Assembly: GCF_947503705.1 (NCBI RefSeq)
Contig: NZ_CANNES010000005.1
Span: 241,270 to 305,269, forward strand
Source of the DNA: an uncultured Tateyamaria sp.
GTDB lineage: Bacteria; Pseudomonadota; Alphaproteobacteria; Rhodobacterales; Rhodobacteraceae
Length of the DNA: 64,000 nt
Direction: 5' to 3'
In this document: positions 9,806 through 18,964 of the stretch, piece after piece
Numbering within the stretch: position 1 is the stretch's first letter
Layout: every line of letters begins with the position of its first letter
Made by a program: the position numbers and the translations under genes
The notes under the pieces: generated by a model
Seen by the model: only the letters and a program-made list of their open reading frames with translations
The model's database searches: none
What the model was told of the DNA's origin: nothing

Positions 9806-10399
9806 GTGACGGTGATAGACGGTAATTTCAGAACGGAATTTGTACGCAGCCCCACGGCGTTAAAACAGCATCCCGCGTTGGTGTTGAATGCCGATTACAG
9901 GCCGCTGAGCTATTATCCCTTGTCTCTTTGGCCCTGGCAGGAGGCGGTCAAGGCGGCCTGGCTCGACCGGGTGGATATCGTCGCCGAATATGACGAAGTT
10001 GTCCGCAGCCCAAGCACGGTGATCCGAATACCGTCTGTGGTCGTCCTCAAAGACTATGTAAAACCTCAAAAGCGCGTGGCCTTCACGCGCTTTAATTTGT
10101 TTTTGAGAGACGAATTTCGCTGTCAGTATTGCGGCGCCAAGGGCGACCTGACCTTTGACCACGTGGTGCCGCGCGCCAGTGGTGGCGTGACCAGCTGGCA
10201 GAATGTGGTGGCCGCGTGCAGCCCGTGCAACTTACGCAAAGGCTCAAAGGCGCTGCATCGGACGGGCTTGTCATTGCGCAAACCACCGCGCCAGCCTGGG
10301 GCTGAAGAATTGCGGAATATGGGCCGCAAATTTCCACCCAACCACTTGCACGAAAGTTGGATGGATTTCCTGTATTGGGACGCCGAACTCGAAGCGTGA
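9806..10399 (+). CDS. HNH endonuclease family protein
   Basis: A 197-residue HNH protein of the type widespread in alphaproteobacteria and cyanobacteria. The zinc/HNH core is CQYCGAKGDLTFDHVVPRA followed by SGGVTSWQNVVAACSPCN: two CxxC pairs, the DH pair and the central Asn are intact. The N-terminal half (ALVLNADYRPLSYYPLSLWP) is the usual extension. A GTG start at 9806 is used. Such proteins are chromosomal and of unclear role; nothing nearby suggests a restriction system or homing element. Confidence 0.88.
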   Translation: MTVIDGNFRTEFVRSPTALKQHPALVLNADYRPLSYYPLSLWPWQEAVKAAWLDRVDIVAEYDEVVRSPSTVIRIPSVVVLKDYVKPQKRVAFTRFNLFLRDEFRCQYCGAKGDLTFDHVVPRASGGVTSWQNVVAACSPCNLRKGSKALHRTGLSLRKPPRQPGAEELRNMGRKFPPNHLHESWMDFLYWDAELEA

Positions 10400-10411
10400 C
10401 GTTCGAGGGGG

Positions 10412-10867
10412 TTATCCCACAAGACCGGGCCAATTGGCGTCGCCAGCGGCGATGCGGCCCGGGATGTCGCGCTCCCATCGGCGCTGAATGCGGCGCGAAA
10501 AATTCAGGTACAGCTTCCCGTCGACGATCTTCCACGCTTCGGGGATGGTTGAGGCGGTATATCCCTCGCTCACCGCATAGGCACAGTAGCCGCCATATTG
10601 TGGGGCAAAAGCAGTCGGATCAGTGGCAAATCGGTCCCGATTTTCCAGAGTCGCAAAGTGCCAGGTCACGCCATTCCAGTCGTGGATGTAAGTATCGCTG
10701 CCTTTGACAGGTGCGCCTTGGGTAAAATAGGCAACCACATCACTGCCATCGACCGCGACGCCGTCATATGCATAAACTGGAGGAGTGCGGGCCAAGGCGT
10801 CGCGCGCAAAGACTGCGGCAAAGGGTGCGGCGGCGGCAAGGGTCAGAACGGTGCGACGTGTGGGCAT
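10412..10867 (-). CDS. YHS domain-containing exported protein
   Basis: A 151-residue protein starting MPTRRTVLTLAAAAPFAA, a signal resembling a Tat type (RR followed by a hydrophobic run), so export to the periplasm is likely. The mature part is a YHS domain: VDGSDVVAYFTQGAPVKG, WHFATLENRDRFATDP and APQYGGYCAYAVSEGYTA. YHS domains are linked to metal or heme contexts, but the role here is unknown. It is convergent with the HNH gene (12 bp apart). Confidence 0.85.
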   Translation of the reverse strand: MPTRRTVLTLAAAAPFAAVFARDALARTPPVYAYDGVAVDGSDVVAYFTQGAPVKGSDTYIHDWNGVTWHFATLENRDRFATDPTAFAPQYGGYCAYAVSEGYTASTIPEAWKIVDGKLYLNFSRRIQRRWERDIPGRIAAGDANWPGLVG

Positions 10868-10948
10868 GTCATGTCTCCAAAACTCAGCAGTGACACGAAG
10901 CTAAGCATAGGTTTTGCACGTCGCCAAGGTCACCCACAGCCTTGTTAT

Positions 10949-10966
10949 CCGCTTGTCATCAAGCGG
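10949..10966. other. Perfect hairpin across the exonuclease III stop codon
   Basis: CCGCTTG and CAAGCGG form a 7-bp perfect stem with a TCAT loop, overlapping the stop of the exonuclease gene. There is no T-run on either strand, so it is not a classical terminator; it may stabilise the 3' end. Confidence 0.5.
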
Positions 10967-11741
10967 CCAGATCAACCCAGACCGGGACATGATCGGAAGG
11001 TTTGACCTCGCCGCGCACTTGTTTGTCGATTTGGCATTCGGTCATCATGTCGGCGCAAGCCGGTGACATCAAGACGTGGTCGATACGAATGCCGTCATCG
11101 CGGTTCCAGGCACCTGCCTGATAATCCCAAAAGGAATAGTGACCGGTGCCATGTGTGCGGGCGCGGAAGGATTCGGTCAGCCCAAGGTTCAACAGACGGC
11201 GATAGGCAGTGCGCGATTCCAGTCGAAACAAGGCATCCTCGCGCCACGAGTCGGGTCGCTTGGCATCTTCGGGCTGCGGGATGATGTTGTAATCGCCAGC
11301 CATCAAAAATGGCGTCTCTTCGGCCAGCAAGGCTTGGGCCCGTTGCCGCAGCCGTTCCATCCAGGCCAGTTTGTAGTCGTATTTGGGGCCAGGAACCGGG
11401 TTGCCGTTGGGCAGGTACAGCCCACATAGCCGCACGGCGTGCGCGTCACCTACAACCGTCGCCTCGATATAGCGGGCCTGTTCGTCCTCATCGTCGCCGG
11501 GCAGGCCGCGCGTCACGTCTTCAAGCGGCAGCTTGGACAGGATCGCAACGCCGTTAAAGGACTTCTGGCCGTGGGTTTCAACGTTATAGCCGCGGTCTTC
11601 AAAAATCTCGCGCGGAAAAGCCTCGTCCACCGACTTGATCTCTTGCAACAGCGCCACGTCGGGAAGGGCCTCGTCCAGCCAGCGGGGCAGCGCGTCGATC
11701 CTTGCCTTGATCCCGTTGATATTGAAGGTAGCGATCTTCAT
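10959..11741 (-). CDS. xth: Exodeoxyribonuclease III
   Basis: AP endonuclease and 3'-5' exonuclease of base-excision repair, 260 residues from the start MKIATFNINGIKARIDALPR. Visible active-site motifs are LLQEIKSVDEAFP (metal-binding Glu), GLYLPNGNPV, MAGDYNIIPQPEDAKRP, FWDYQAGAW and the C-terminal RIDHVLMSP...KPSDHVPVWVDL. The open frame continues 53 codons upstream, but those residues are unlike the family, and they lie over AT-rich DNA with CtrA and DnaA sites. A divergent control region separates it from the repeat-protein gene. Confidence 0.95.
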   Translation of the reverse strand: MKIATFNINGIKARIDALPRWLDEALPDVALLQEIKSVDEAFPREIFEDRGYNVETHGQKSFNGVAILSKLPLEDVTRGLPGDDEDEQARYIEATVVGDAHAVRLCGLYLPNGNPVPGPKYDYKLAWMERLRQRAQALLAEETPFLMAGDYNIIPQPEDAKRPDSWREDALFRLESRTAYRRLLNLGLTESFRARTHGTGHYSFWDYQAGAWNRDDGIRIDHVLMSPACADMMTECQIDKQVRGEVKPSDHVPVWVDLAA

Positions 11742-11821
11742 CTGGAGTCCCTTTTCACTGGTATGGGATAGATTTGACTGATCCTGCCGAGGCGGGCAAG
11801 TGAATTGCGAAAACGCCCGTC

Positions 11822-11836
11822 TTAACGATTTGTTAA
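11822..11836. promoter_or_regulatory. CtrA box, perfect TTAA-N7-TTAA
   Basis: TTAA, seven bases (CGATTTG), TTAA: an exact match to the full CtrA binding consensus. It lies 80 bp ahead of the exonuclease III start and about 260 bp ahead of the repeat-protein start. A GATTC (CcrM GANTC site) follows at 11843-11847 and another is at 12050-12054. ctrA itself is in this window. Confidence 0.65.
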
Positions 11837-11903
11837 TATCTTGATTCGCCCTAAAGGTGTGCGTTTTTCCTAAATACACGAAAAAAGGTAGTAAAATCAT
11901 ACT

Positions 11904-11988
11904 TGTGGATAAGGTTTTTCGCGGGTTACTTTTTTACGCCAATTCGATTTTCTTTCGGCTATTTCCGAACAGTTTTTCATGTGGATAA
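11904..11988. promoter_or_regulatory. Two exact DnaA boxes in an AT-rich region
   Basis: TGTGGATAA occurs at 11904-11912 and 11980-11988. It is the exact complement of the DnaA box TTATCCACA. Together with the CtrA box and GANTC sites, these lie in the 352-bp gap 11742-12093, which holds no gene and is visibly AT-rich. Confidence 0.6.
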
Positions 11989-12093
11989 CTGCGGCGCAAT
12001 TTGGCGACGTCGAAAATTTGCGTTGGAAAATACATCTTTAGCGGGCAACGATTCACCTACTGCAACCTTGAGATGATTAAAGGATTTCTCCCT

Positions 12094-12372
12094 ATGACAG
12101 CCCAACGCAAAACGACCGCAATGCCCCATGCCACAGACCTGTCTGCGATGTATAGCGGCGAAGGTGTCGAGATGTTTTCTTCCGGTTCTGCTCCGATGTC
12201 GACAGATGCGATGTCTGGTGATGCGGTTCAGATGTTTTCGTCTGGCTCGGCGCCAATTGCAAGCGACGCGACCGCCGGCGATGCCACCGAGATGTTTTCG
12301 TCAGGCTCTTCTCCCACAACGGCGGTGACCTTGTCGGGCGACGTGACGGGGCTTTTCTCGTCAGGCTCCTGA
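12094..12372 (+). CDS. Small protein of 20-residue tandem repeats ending in FSSGS
   Basis: A 92-residue protein of unknown function. The start MTAQRKTTAMPHATDL is preceded by AAAGGA. After a 20-residue leader-like N-terminus come repeats of exactly 20 residues: 21-40, 41-60, 61-80, and a 12-residue terminal unit 81-92 that ends at the stop. The core is (S/A)G(D/E)xx(E/Q/G)(M/L)FSSGS(A/S)P. The repeats differ at many synonymous positions (the Ser codons vary), so the peptide itself seems to be under selection. There is no Cys, signal peptide or membrane segment. It precedes the 356-residue partner by 58 bp. It may belong to a roseobacter DUF family, but I cannot assign it. Confidence 0.75.
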   Translation: MTAQRKTTAMPHATDLSAMYSGEGVEMFSSGSAPMSTDAMSGDAVQMFSSGSAPIASDATAGDATEMFSSGSSPTTAVTLSGDVTGLFSSGS

Positions 12373-12430
12373 CCCGCGGGTGCCAGCCAGCCGGACGCGC
12401 GTAGCGCATGAAAAGACAAAGGAAAATTCG

Positions 12431-13501
12431 ATGTCCAATATCATTGCCCTGAACGTCGCGTCCCGTAGGCAACGCTTGTCAGAGCGGACAAAACCTCTGG
12501 TCGCGGTCTTTGCACGTGACCGGCGCATTCGCGAGGACGTGTTCTGGCTCAAGGAAAACGCCGAGCTGTTGAATATACTCGAATGCACAGGGCAGGCGGT
12601 GTATCCGCAGGCCTTGTCGCCATATCTCAGCTTTTACCAAACGCTGGAAGCGCGGCTGCAATTCTTCCCGCAATACTACCGGTTCCTTTTGTCCATCGGC
12701 CTCGATCTCGAAGATCTCGGTATTCCCGGTGGTCGGATGGAACCGTTGTGTCACTGGGTCGCAACCCAGGGCCTGCCCGATGCGGAGTTGAGCGATCTTC
12801 AACGCGCAGAAGCGCGGCGGTTGTTAGCGCGGCGCGCGATCGCGACCAAGGCCGCTGATCCGGGCCTTGATGACCGGTTACGTGCCTTTATCGGGCGCTC
12901 AGCCACCTTTGCGCTGCCTAACAAGAAGGCGGCATACGAACTGACTCATACCGTGTTTTACCTCTCTGAATACGGGCGACGTGATCCGGAGTTGGATGCG
13001 GGCGCGCGTCAGAGCCTGTGTTATGCAGGCATTCTGGCATATCTGGACCAAAACCTTGATCTGCTTGCGGAAATCTGTGTCGCACTGCGCCAGGCAGGCC
13101 AAGTTCCCAGCCCAATCTGGGAGGATGCGGTACGGAATGGCCTGAGTGGCTTCGAGGTGTGCCGTGATGACACGGCAAGCCTGTCGGATGATTACCACGA
13201 ATATCTGGTGTCGACCTGGGCCACACTGATGATGGGGCTTGACGACAGCGGGCAGGCGGTGCCGGGGGGGCGGTGTCTGTTTCGCAAAGTGCAAGCGCCT
13301 GATGGTGCATTGCGAGCAATGTCAGCAGTCCTGATGAGCTTTGCCGGTCAGCGCAATCGCGAGTGGTCCCGGATGCGCCCGGGGGTAACGGAAATGCTCA
13401 CCCCAGAGGCGATGACAGTTTTGCTGGCAGCAGAGCGATCGACGCCCCATTTCGATGCATTTTTTGAGCAGTTCGCCCGCGCCGAGCCTGCGACCATTTA
13501 G
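12431..13501 (+). CDS. Conserved helical protein of unknown function, partner of the repeat protein
   Basis: A 356-residue protein that I do not recognise functionally. The start MSNIIALNVASRRQRLSERT has AAAGGA nine bases upstream; the frame stays open further 5' through unconvincing sequence. It is rich in Leu/Ala/Arg helices with no signal peptide or obvious membrane segment. Notable segments are RIREDVFWLKENAELLNILE, NKKAAYELTHTVFYLSEYGR (His-rich) and DDYHEYLVSTWATLMMGLDD. It is likely co-transcribed with the repeat protein and may be its partner or processing factor (inference). The family could be one of the Rhodobacterales-specific DUFs. Confidence 0.8.
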   Translation: MSNIIALNVASRRQRLSERTKPLVAVFARDRRIREDVFWLKENAELLNILECTGQAVYPQALSPYLSFYQTLEARLQFFPQYYRFLLSIGLDLEDLGIPGGRMEPLCHWVATQGLPDAELSDLQRAEARRLLARRAIATKAADPGLDDRLRAFIGRSATFALPNKKAAYELTHTVFYLSEYGRRDPELDAGARQSLCYAGILAYLDQNLDLLAEICVALRQAGQVPSPIWEDAVRNGLSGFEVCRDDTASLSDDYHEYLVSTWATLMMGLDDSGQAVPGGRCLFRKVQAPDGALRAMSAVLMSFAGQRNREWSRMRPGVTEMLTPEAMTVLLAAERSTPHFDAFFEQFARAEPATI

Positions 13502-13503
13502 GT

Positions 13504-13827
13504 CTACATCGAAAAAGATGTGCCACAGCCACAAGAGCTGCTGGCATTTGGATTGTCGATCACAAAGCGGGCACCGATCAACTCTTCGGAAAAGTCGATG
13601 ACCGCGTTGGACAGAAAAGGCAACGAGATCGCGTCCACGACCACCTTTTGACCCGACCCTTCCAGCACCAGGTCGTCCTCCTTGGGGGCGTCCAGCGCAA
13701 TTTCATATTGAAACCCAGAACAGCCACCGCCCTCAACGGCCACCCGCAGGGCCTGCCCCTGATCCGCAGCACCGATTTCGGCCAGACGTTCAAAGGCGCG
13801 GGGGGTCACGGTGGGGGGCAATTGCAT
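13504..13827 (-). CDS. A-type iron-sulfur carrier (HesB/IscA/ErpA family)
   Basis: A 107-residue Fe-S carrier that delivers clusters to apo-proteins. The three ligand cysteines are present: Cys36 in GGGCSGFQYEI, and Cys99/Cys101 in SSSCGCGTSF. PFLSNAVIDFSEELIGARF is the usual core. IscA, SufA and ErpA cannot be separated confidently by eye, and no suf or isc operon is adjacent. It is convergent with the unknown gene (3 bp) and divergent from the dGTPase. Confidence 0.92.
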   Translation of the reverse strand: MQLPPTVTPRAFERLAEIGAADQGQALRVAVEGGGCSGFQYEIALDAPKEDDLVLEGSGQKVVVDAISLPFLSNAVIDFSEELIGARFVIDNPNASSSCGCGTSFSM

Positions 13828-13914
13828 CTTGGTCTCCTGGGGCGCACGGGCGGTTTCATTTCCGCCGCAATCGCAATATATGGACAGAAAGAACAGGCGA
13901 CAAGGATAAGGCAG

Positions 13915-15048
13915 ATGTCCGCGCCCTATGCATGCGATCCAGCCCGCGCCCGGGGTCGGCGTTGGCCAGAGCAGGAGATGTCATTTCGCTCGTGTTTTCA
14001 ACGCGATCGGGACAGGATCATTCATGCCTCGGCCTTTCGGCGGCTCAAGCACAAGACACAGGTGTTTGTCGAACACGAAGGTGATTATTTTCGCACACGT
14101 CTGACGCACTCGATTGAGGTGGCGCAAGTCGCCCGCACTATTGCAGGTGCGCTGGGTCTGAACGATTGCCTGACCGAAGCTGTGGCGCTGGCCCATGACC
14201 TGGGCCATCCCCCTTTTGGACACACGGGCGAGGACGCGTTGCAGGCGCTGATGGCGCCTTATGGCGGCTTTGATCACAACGCCCAGGCAATCAAGATCGT
14301 CACCAAGCTGGAATGCCACTACGCTGATTTTGACGGGCTGAACCTGACATGGGAGTGTTTGGAAGGGATCGCCAAGCATAACGGCCCTGTCATCGGTGAT
14401 TTGCCTTACGCATTGGCCGAATATGACGCGGAACACGATCTTGAGCTGTCCACCCATGCCAGCGCCGAGGCGCAGGTGGCGGCCCTGTCCGATGATATTG
14501 CCTATAACAACCACGACCTGCACGACGGATTGCGCGCAGGCCTGTTTCGTGAGGATGACATCATGGGCTTGCCGATCATCGGGCCAGCCTTTGCCGAGGT
14601 GGATGCGATGTATCCGGGGCTGGAGGCCAGCCGCCGCCGTCATGAGGCACTGCGCCGGGTTTTTGGCGCAATGGTCAGCGATGTTGTGTCCACGTCCAAG
14701 GCGCTGTTGGCGGACAGTGGTGCAACCTCTGCTCATGACATCCGCCATTTGGGTCGCCCCGTGATCCGCTTTTCCGAAACGCTCTGGGCCGATCTCCAAC
14801 ATATCCGCAAATTCCTGTTCCAGAACATGTACCGTGCACCTTCGGTAATGACGAAGCGCGCGGAAGTTACCGTTGTGGTCAACGACCTCTTTCCATTGTT
14901 CATGCGCCAACCTGACCTCTTGCCCCAAGACTGGTCACGGGGGATCAACACCCAAATAGAGACCGCACTGGCCCGCAGCGTGAGCGACTATATCTCTGGC
15001 ATGACGGATCGCTATGCCTTGCAGGAACATGCCCGGTTGATGGGCTAG
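13915..15048 (+). CDS. dgt: Deoxyguanosinetriphosphate triphosphohydrolase-like protein
   Basis: An HD-superfamily dNTPase of 377 residues that splits dGTP (or other dNTPs) into nucleoside and triphosphate. The start [18 protein letters not shown] follows AAGGA. HD metal ligands are seen in [18 protein letters not shown] and [19 protein letters not shown], with the later Asp in [12 protein letters not shown]. The short form is the typical alphaproteobacterial 'dGTPase-like' type 2. An 89-codon upstream in-frame extension overlaps the Fe-S carrier gene and is rejected. Confidence 0.92.
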   Translation: MSAPYACDPARARGRRWPEQEMSFRSCFQRDRDRIIHASAFRRLKHKTQVFVEHEGDYFRTRLTHSIEVAQVARTIAGALGLNDCLTEAVALAHDLGHPPFGHTGEDALQALMAPYGGFDHNAQAIKIVTKLECHYADFDGLNLTWECLEGIAKHNGPVIGDLPYALAEYDAEHDLELSTHASAEAQVAALSDDIAYNNHDLHDGLRAGLFREDDIMGLPIIGPAFAEVDAMYPGLEASRRRHEALRRVFGAMVSDVVSTSKALLADSGATSAHDIRHLGRPVIRFSETLWADLQHIRKFLFQNMYRAPSVMTKRAEVTVVVNDLFPLFMRQPDLLPQDWSRGINTQIETALARSVSDYISGMTDRYALQEHARLMG

Positions 15049-15121
15049 GCCGCCTGCGCGCTTGACGTTAAGGGGCCGCATGGTATTGCCGCAGATGAAC
15101 GTCAGATATCAAAGAAGTCCC

Positions 15122-16864
15122 ATGAACCTGTTTGCCGACATCCGCGCCCTTGTCCTGTCCAATCTGGACGCCATGACCAAAGATGGCGTGCTGCCCGAAG
15201 GACTGGCTACCGATAATGTCACGGTCGAGCCGCCCCGCGATGCCGCCCATGGGGATATGGCAACGAATGCGGCGATGGTTCTGGCCAAGCCCGCAAGGAT
15301 GAAGCCGCGCGACATCGCCGAGGCGCTGGCTACACGGCTGGCGGACGATCCCCGGATCACATCGGCCGAAGTAGCTGGGCCCGGGTTTTTGAACCTGCGG
15401 TTGGCACCGAGCCTATGGCAGGGCGTCATTGGTGCCGTTCTGGCAGCAGGTGCGGATTACGGCCGATCGACCATGGGGCAGGGCAAAAAGGTCAACGTCG
15501 AATATGTCTCTGCCAACCCGACGGGGCCTTTGCATGTCGGCCACACCCGGGGGGCGGTGTTTGGGGATGCGCTGGCGTCCCTGCTGGATTTTGCCGGCCA
15601 CGAGGTGACGCGTGAATACTATATCAATGACGGCGGCGCGCAGGTCGATGTGCTCGCCCGGTCCGTGTACCTGCGCTATCTCGAAGCGCATGGGCAGGAT
15701 GTGGCTTTCCCCGATGGCACCTATCCAGGCGACTACCTGATCGAGGTGGGCGAGGCGCTCAAGGCCAAGGTGGGCGACGCCTATGTGGACAAGGGCGAGC
15801 AATATTGGCTGACGGATGTGCGCGAATACGCGACTGACGCGATGATGGACCTGATCCGCGCGGATCTCGCCGCTCTGGGCGTGAAGATGGATCGCTTCTT
15901 CTCTGAAAAGTCGCTCTATGACACCGGCCTGATCGAGGCGGCTCTTGCGGATTTGCGCGAAAAGGGCCTGATTTATGAGGGCGTGCTTGAGCCGCCAAAG
16001 GGCAAAAAGCCTGAAGACTGGGAACCGCGCGAGCAAACCCTGTTCAAATCCACCGATCACGGTGACGACGTGGACCGGCCCGTGATGAAATCCGATGGGG
16101 CCTGGACCTATTTCGCACCCGATATCGCCTACCACTTTGACAAGGTGCAGCGCGGCTATGACGCGCTGATCGACGTCTTTGGCGCGGATCACGGCGGCTA
16201 TGTCAAACGGATGAAGGCGGCGGTTTCCGCGTTGTCGGGCGGTTCTGTGCCGCTCGATATCAAGCTGACGCAGTTGGTGAAGCTCTACAAAAACGGCGAA
16301 CCTTTCAAAATGTCCAAGCGGGCCGGAACCTTTGTGACTCTGCGCGACGTGGTCGATCAGGTGGGCCCCGGTGTAACACGGTTCCATATGCTGACGCGCA
16401 AGAATGACGCGCCGCTCGACTTTGACTTCGACAAGGTCCTGGAACAGAGCCGCGAGAACCCGGTGTTTTATGTCCAATACGCACATGCGCGCGTGACCTC
16501 TGTTTTGAACAAGGCTCGTGAGGCTGATGTGGCTGTGGATGATGCGGTGCTGGCCGCCGCAGACCTGAGCAAGTTGGATCACGAGGCGGAACTGGCGCTG
16601 GCGGCCAAGCTGGCCGAATGGCCGCGCCTTGTGGAAACAGCGGCGCGTAGTAATGAACCGCACCGGATCGCCTTCTACCTTTATGACCTTGCGGGCACGT
16701 TCCACGGCCTCTGGAACCGGGGCAATGACGTGCCGTCCTTGCGCTTCCTTCAGGATGATGCTGCCACCTCTCAGGCAAAAATCGCCCTTGCGCGGGCCTG
16801 CGCCGTTGTAATTGCAGCGGGCCTTGGTATTCTTGGGGTTGAACCAGCCAAAGAGCTGCGTTGA
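15122..16864 (+). CDS. argS: Arginyl-tRNA synthetase
   Basis: Charges tRNA-Arg; 580 residues, standard class I length. It starts [16 protein letters not shown]. It has the N-terminal tRNA D-loop domain, the HIGH motif as [32 protein letters not shown], the KMSKR-type loop [19 protein letters not shown] and the C-terminal DALR anticodon domain ([13 protein letters not shown] onward). It is followed after about 80 bp by the SPOR-nagZ-scpAB genes, with which it may be co-transcribed. Confidence 0.97.
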   Translation: MNLFADIRALVLSNLDAMTKDGVLPEGLATDNVTVEPPRDAAHGDMATNAAMVLAKPARMKPRDIAEALATRLADDPRITSAEVAGPGFLNLRLAPSLWQGVIGAVLAAGADYGRSTMGQGKKVNVEYVSANPTGPLHVGHTRGAVFGDALASLLDFAGHEVTREYYINDGGAQVDVLARSVYLRYLEAHGQDVAFPDGTYPGDYLIEVGEALKAKVGDAYVDKGEQYWLTDVREYATDAMMDLIRADLAALGVKMDRFFSEKSLYDTGLIEAALADLREKGLIYEGVLEPPKGKKPEDWEPREQTLFKSTDHGDDVDRPVMKSDGAWTYFAPDIAYHFDKVQRGYDALIDVFGADHGGYVKRMKAAVSALSGGSVPLDIKLTQLVKLYKNGEPFKMSKRAGTFVTLRDVVDQVGPGVTRFHMLTRKNDAPLDFDFDKVLEQSRENPVFYVQYAHARVTSVLNKAREADVAVDDAVLAAADLSKLDHEAELALAAKLAEWPRLVETAARSNEPHRIAFYLYDLAGTFHGLWNRGNDVPSLRFLQDDAATSQAKIALARACAVVIAAGLGILGVEPAKELR

Positions 16865-16944
16865 CCCCGTAATAGGGGCACCACAGGCGACAATCATCAA
16901 GATGACCCGCGCGGGCACGTATTCGCATGGGCAACGAGGCAGAG

Positions 16945-17955
16945 ATGGCAAATATGCACTATACCCATGACCTGGGTCATGTGGGGTATTCCGCGCCCGA
17001 AGGCTATGACAGCCAGGATCAGGCGGCCCCGTACGCGCAATCCAACATGTTGAAAAATATGACGAATATCGCGGGCGCGGTGGTGTCTCTGGCACTGATC
17101 GCGGGCGTGTCTGTCTGGGGCTACAAACTGGTTATGCGCGATGTGTCGGGCATTCCGGTGGTGCGCGCGGCAGGCGGCGAAATGCGGGTCCGCCCGGAAG
17201 AGCCAGGCGGCCAATTGGCCCGAAACACCGGACTTTCCGTCAACGAGGTTGCTGCCGCAGGCGAGGCTGCCGCTCCTGCCGACCGCCTTGTTCTGGCCCC
17301 ACGCCCCGTCGATTTGGCCGAAGAAGACGTGCCTATGGCCTCTTTGATGGTGGCACCCGTGCAACAGCCTGAACCCCTAGACGTTGGCGCAGCGCTGGAA
17401 GAAACCTCGCCCGATATAGACGTGACCGCAGCCCTGCAGGGCGGATCTGTCGAAGATCTGGTCAATCAATTGACTGCAGGGGTTGAAGCCATCGACGTGG
17501 CCCCAACGCAGGCTGCCGAACCTGCCCCGGTGGCCACGACGGTCACGGCACCGCAGACGACACCGACCGTTACGATCACCGGGCCAGGTCCTTCACAATC
17601 GCGCCGCCCGCAGTTGCGACCTGCAACAGCCCCGGCCGTAGTTGTCCCGGCCAGCGCGCCTGTGGCCGTAACGACAGCAGAGCTTGACGCCAGCAGTATC
17701 CCCGCTGGCACTCGCCTTGTTCAACTGGGTGCCTTTGCCAGCGACGAAATCGCGCGGAGCGAATGGGACAAGATGCAAGGGCGCTATGGCGAGTATCTGA
17801 ATGGCAAGGACCGGATCATTCAAAGGGCTCAAAGCGGTGGGCGCATCTTTTACCGCCTGCGCGCACATGGGTTCACGGACCTGAGCGATGCGCGCCGCTT
17901 TTGCTCGGCCCTCGTGGCCGAAGGTGCAGACTGTATTCCGGTGGTCACACGATGA
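16945..17955 (+). CDS. SPOR domain-containing membrane protein
   Basis: A 336-residue bitopic inner-membrane protein with a cytoplasmic N-terminus, one membrane segment (about IAGAVVSLALIAGVSVWGYK), a long Ala/Pro/Thr-rich periplasmic linker and a C-terminal SPOR domain (about residues 255-336: GTRLVQLGAFASDEIARSEW ... CSALVAEGADCIPV). SPOR domains bind denuded septal peptidoglycan, so a cell-division/envelope role is expected. The start MANMHYTHDL has a GAGGCAGAG ribosome site; a start six codons earlier is possible. It overlaps nagZ by 4 bp, consistent with peptidoglycan metabolism. Confidence 0.88.
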   Translation: MANMHYTHDLGHVGYSAPEGYDSQDQAAPYAQSNMLKNMTNIAGAVVSLALIAGVSVWGYKLVMRDVSGIPVVRAAGGEMRVRPEEPGGQLARNTGLSVNEVAAAGEAAAPADRLVLAPRPVDLAEEDVPMASLMVAPVQQPEPLDVGAALEETSPDIDVTAALQGGSVEDLVNQLTAGVEAIDVAPTQAAEPAPVATTVTAPQTTPTVTITGPGPSQSRRPQLRPATAPAVVVPASAPVAVTTAELDASSIPAGTRLVQLGAFASDEIARSEWDKMQGRYGEYLNGKDRIIQRAQSGGRIFYRLRAHGFTDLSDARRFCSALVAEGADCIPVVTR

Positions 17956-18941
17956 ATTTCGGGGCGACCATCCTGGACGCGGATGGTTTGAGGCTCAGCA
18001 AGGACGAGATTGCGTTTTTCCGCGACGCCGACCCGTTTGGTTTTATCCTCTTTGCGCGCAATATCGACACGCCGGATCAGGTCTATGGCTTGTGTTCCGA
18101 GTTTCGCGATGCCGTGGGCCGCGACGCGCCCATCACCATTGATCAGGAAGGCGGGCGGGTGCAGCGGTTACGCGGACCCACATGGCGCGAATGGGCGCCG
18201 CCCTTGGATTTTGTCCGCGCCGCAGGCGATGAGGCCGAGCGGGCCATGTATATCCGTCACCGCCTGATTGCCCACGAATTGCGCGCGCTGACCATCGACA
18301 GCAACTGCGCACCGATGGTGGACATCATCGTCAAGGAAACGCATGATTTTCTGCGCAATCGCTGCTATGGTGCGTCCCCGGGTGACATTGCCCTATTGGG
18401 CCGAGCAGCCGCTGACGGGATGCTTGAAGGAGGGGTCTTGCCTGTTCTCAAACACATACCCGGCCATGGTCGCACCGATTTGGACAGCCATTTTGACCTG
18501 CCACGCGTGGATGTGAGCCTCGACACCCTTCGCGAAACGGACTTTGCGCCGTTTCGGGCCCTTAATGATCTGCCCATGGGTATGACGGCGCATGTGGTTT
18601 ACGAGGCGGTAGACGAGCAGCCCGCGACGTTGTCGGCGGATATGATGAGGCTGGTGCGCGATGATATCGGCTTTGACGGGCTGATCATGACCGATGATAT
18701 CGGCATGAAGGCCTTGAGCGGGACACCGGGTCAGATCGCCACGCGAGCGCTGGCCGCAGGCTGTGACGTGATCCTACATTGCAACGCGCCTTTGGCCAAA
18801 CGGGTCGAAACCGCCAATGCGGCGGGCCAGATGACCGATGCCGCTCAGACCCGTGCGGAGGCAGCTCTTGCTGCCCGCCGCACCCCCGACGACATTGACA
18901 TTGCCGAGCTGAACGCCGAACTTGAAGCGCTTTTGGCCTGA
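17952..18941 (+). CDS. nagZ: Beta-N-acetylhexosaminidase
   Basis: Glycoside hydrolase family 3 enzyme of peptidoglycan recycling, which removes GlcNAc from anhydro-muropeptides in the cytoplasm. The 329 residues start MNFGATILDADGLRLSKDE at an ATG overlapping the SPOR gene stop. Motifs are TIDQEGGRVQRLRGP, LKHIPGHGRTDLDSHFDLPR (catalytic Asp/His loop) and the nucleophile region LIMTDDIGMKAL. Coupling to the SPOR gene and to scpA/scpB is the usual alphaproteobacterial arrangement. Confidence 0.96.
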   Translation: MNFGATILDADGLRLSKDEIAFFRDADPFGFILFARNIDTPDQVYGLCSEFRDAVGRDAPITIDQEGGRVQRLRGPTWREWAPPLDFVRAAGDEAERAMYIRHRLIAHELRALTIDSNCAPMVDIIVKETHDFLRNRCYGASPGDIALLGRAAADGMLEGGVLPVLKHIPGHGRTDLDSHFDLPRVDVSLDTLRETDFAPFRALNDLPMGMTAHVVYEAVDEQPATLSADMMRLVRDDIGFDGLIMTDDIGMKALSGTPGQIATRALAAGCDVILHCNAPLAKRVETANAAGQMTDAAQTRAEAALAARRTPDDIDIAELNAELEALLA

Positions 18942-18964
18942 GGCCAAGCAATCGGGCAGGGCGC

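Noticed and set aside
10949..10966. Terminator of exonuclease III
   Set aside because: Good stem but no T-run on the minus strand.
11742..12093. Chromosomal origin of replication
   Set aside because: DnaA, CtrA and GANTC sites are present, but only two exact DnaA boxes; none of the genes that usually flank alphaproteobacterial origins (hemE, parAB, gidAB, dnaA) are near. Kept only as a control region.
12094..12372. Lanthipeptide or sactipeptide precursor
   Set aside because: No cysteine in any repeat and no LanM, YcaO or radical SAM enzyme in the window.
13981..14928. 315-codon open frame antisense to the dGTPase gene
   Set aside because: Exact shadow of a gene with intact HD motifs; no homology-like features.
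15413..17095. 560-codon open frame antisense to argS
   Set aside because: Arg/His/Val-rich shadow of a GC-rich gene; argS has every synthetase motif.
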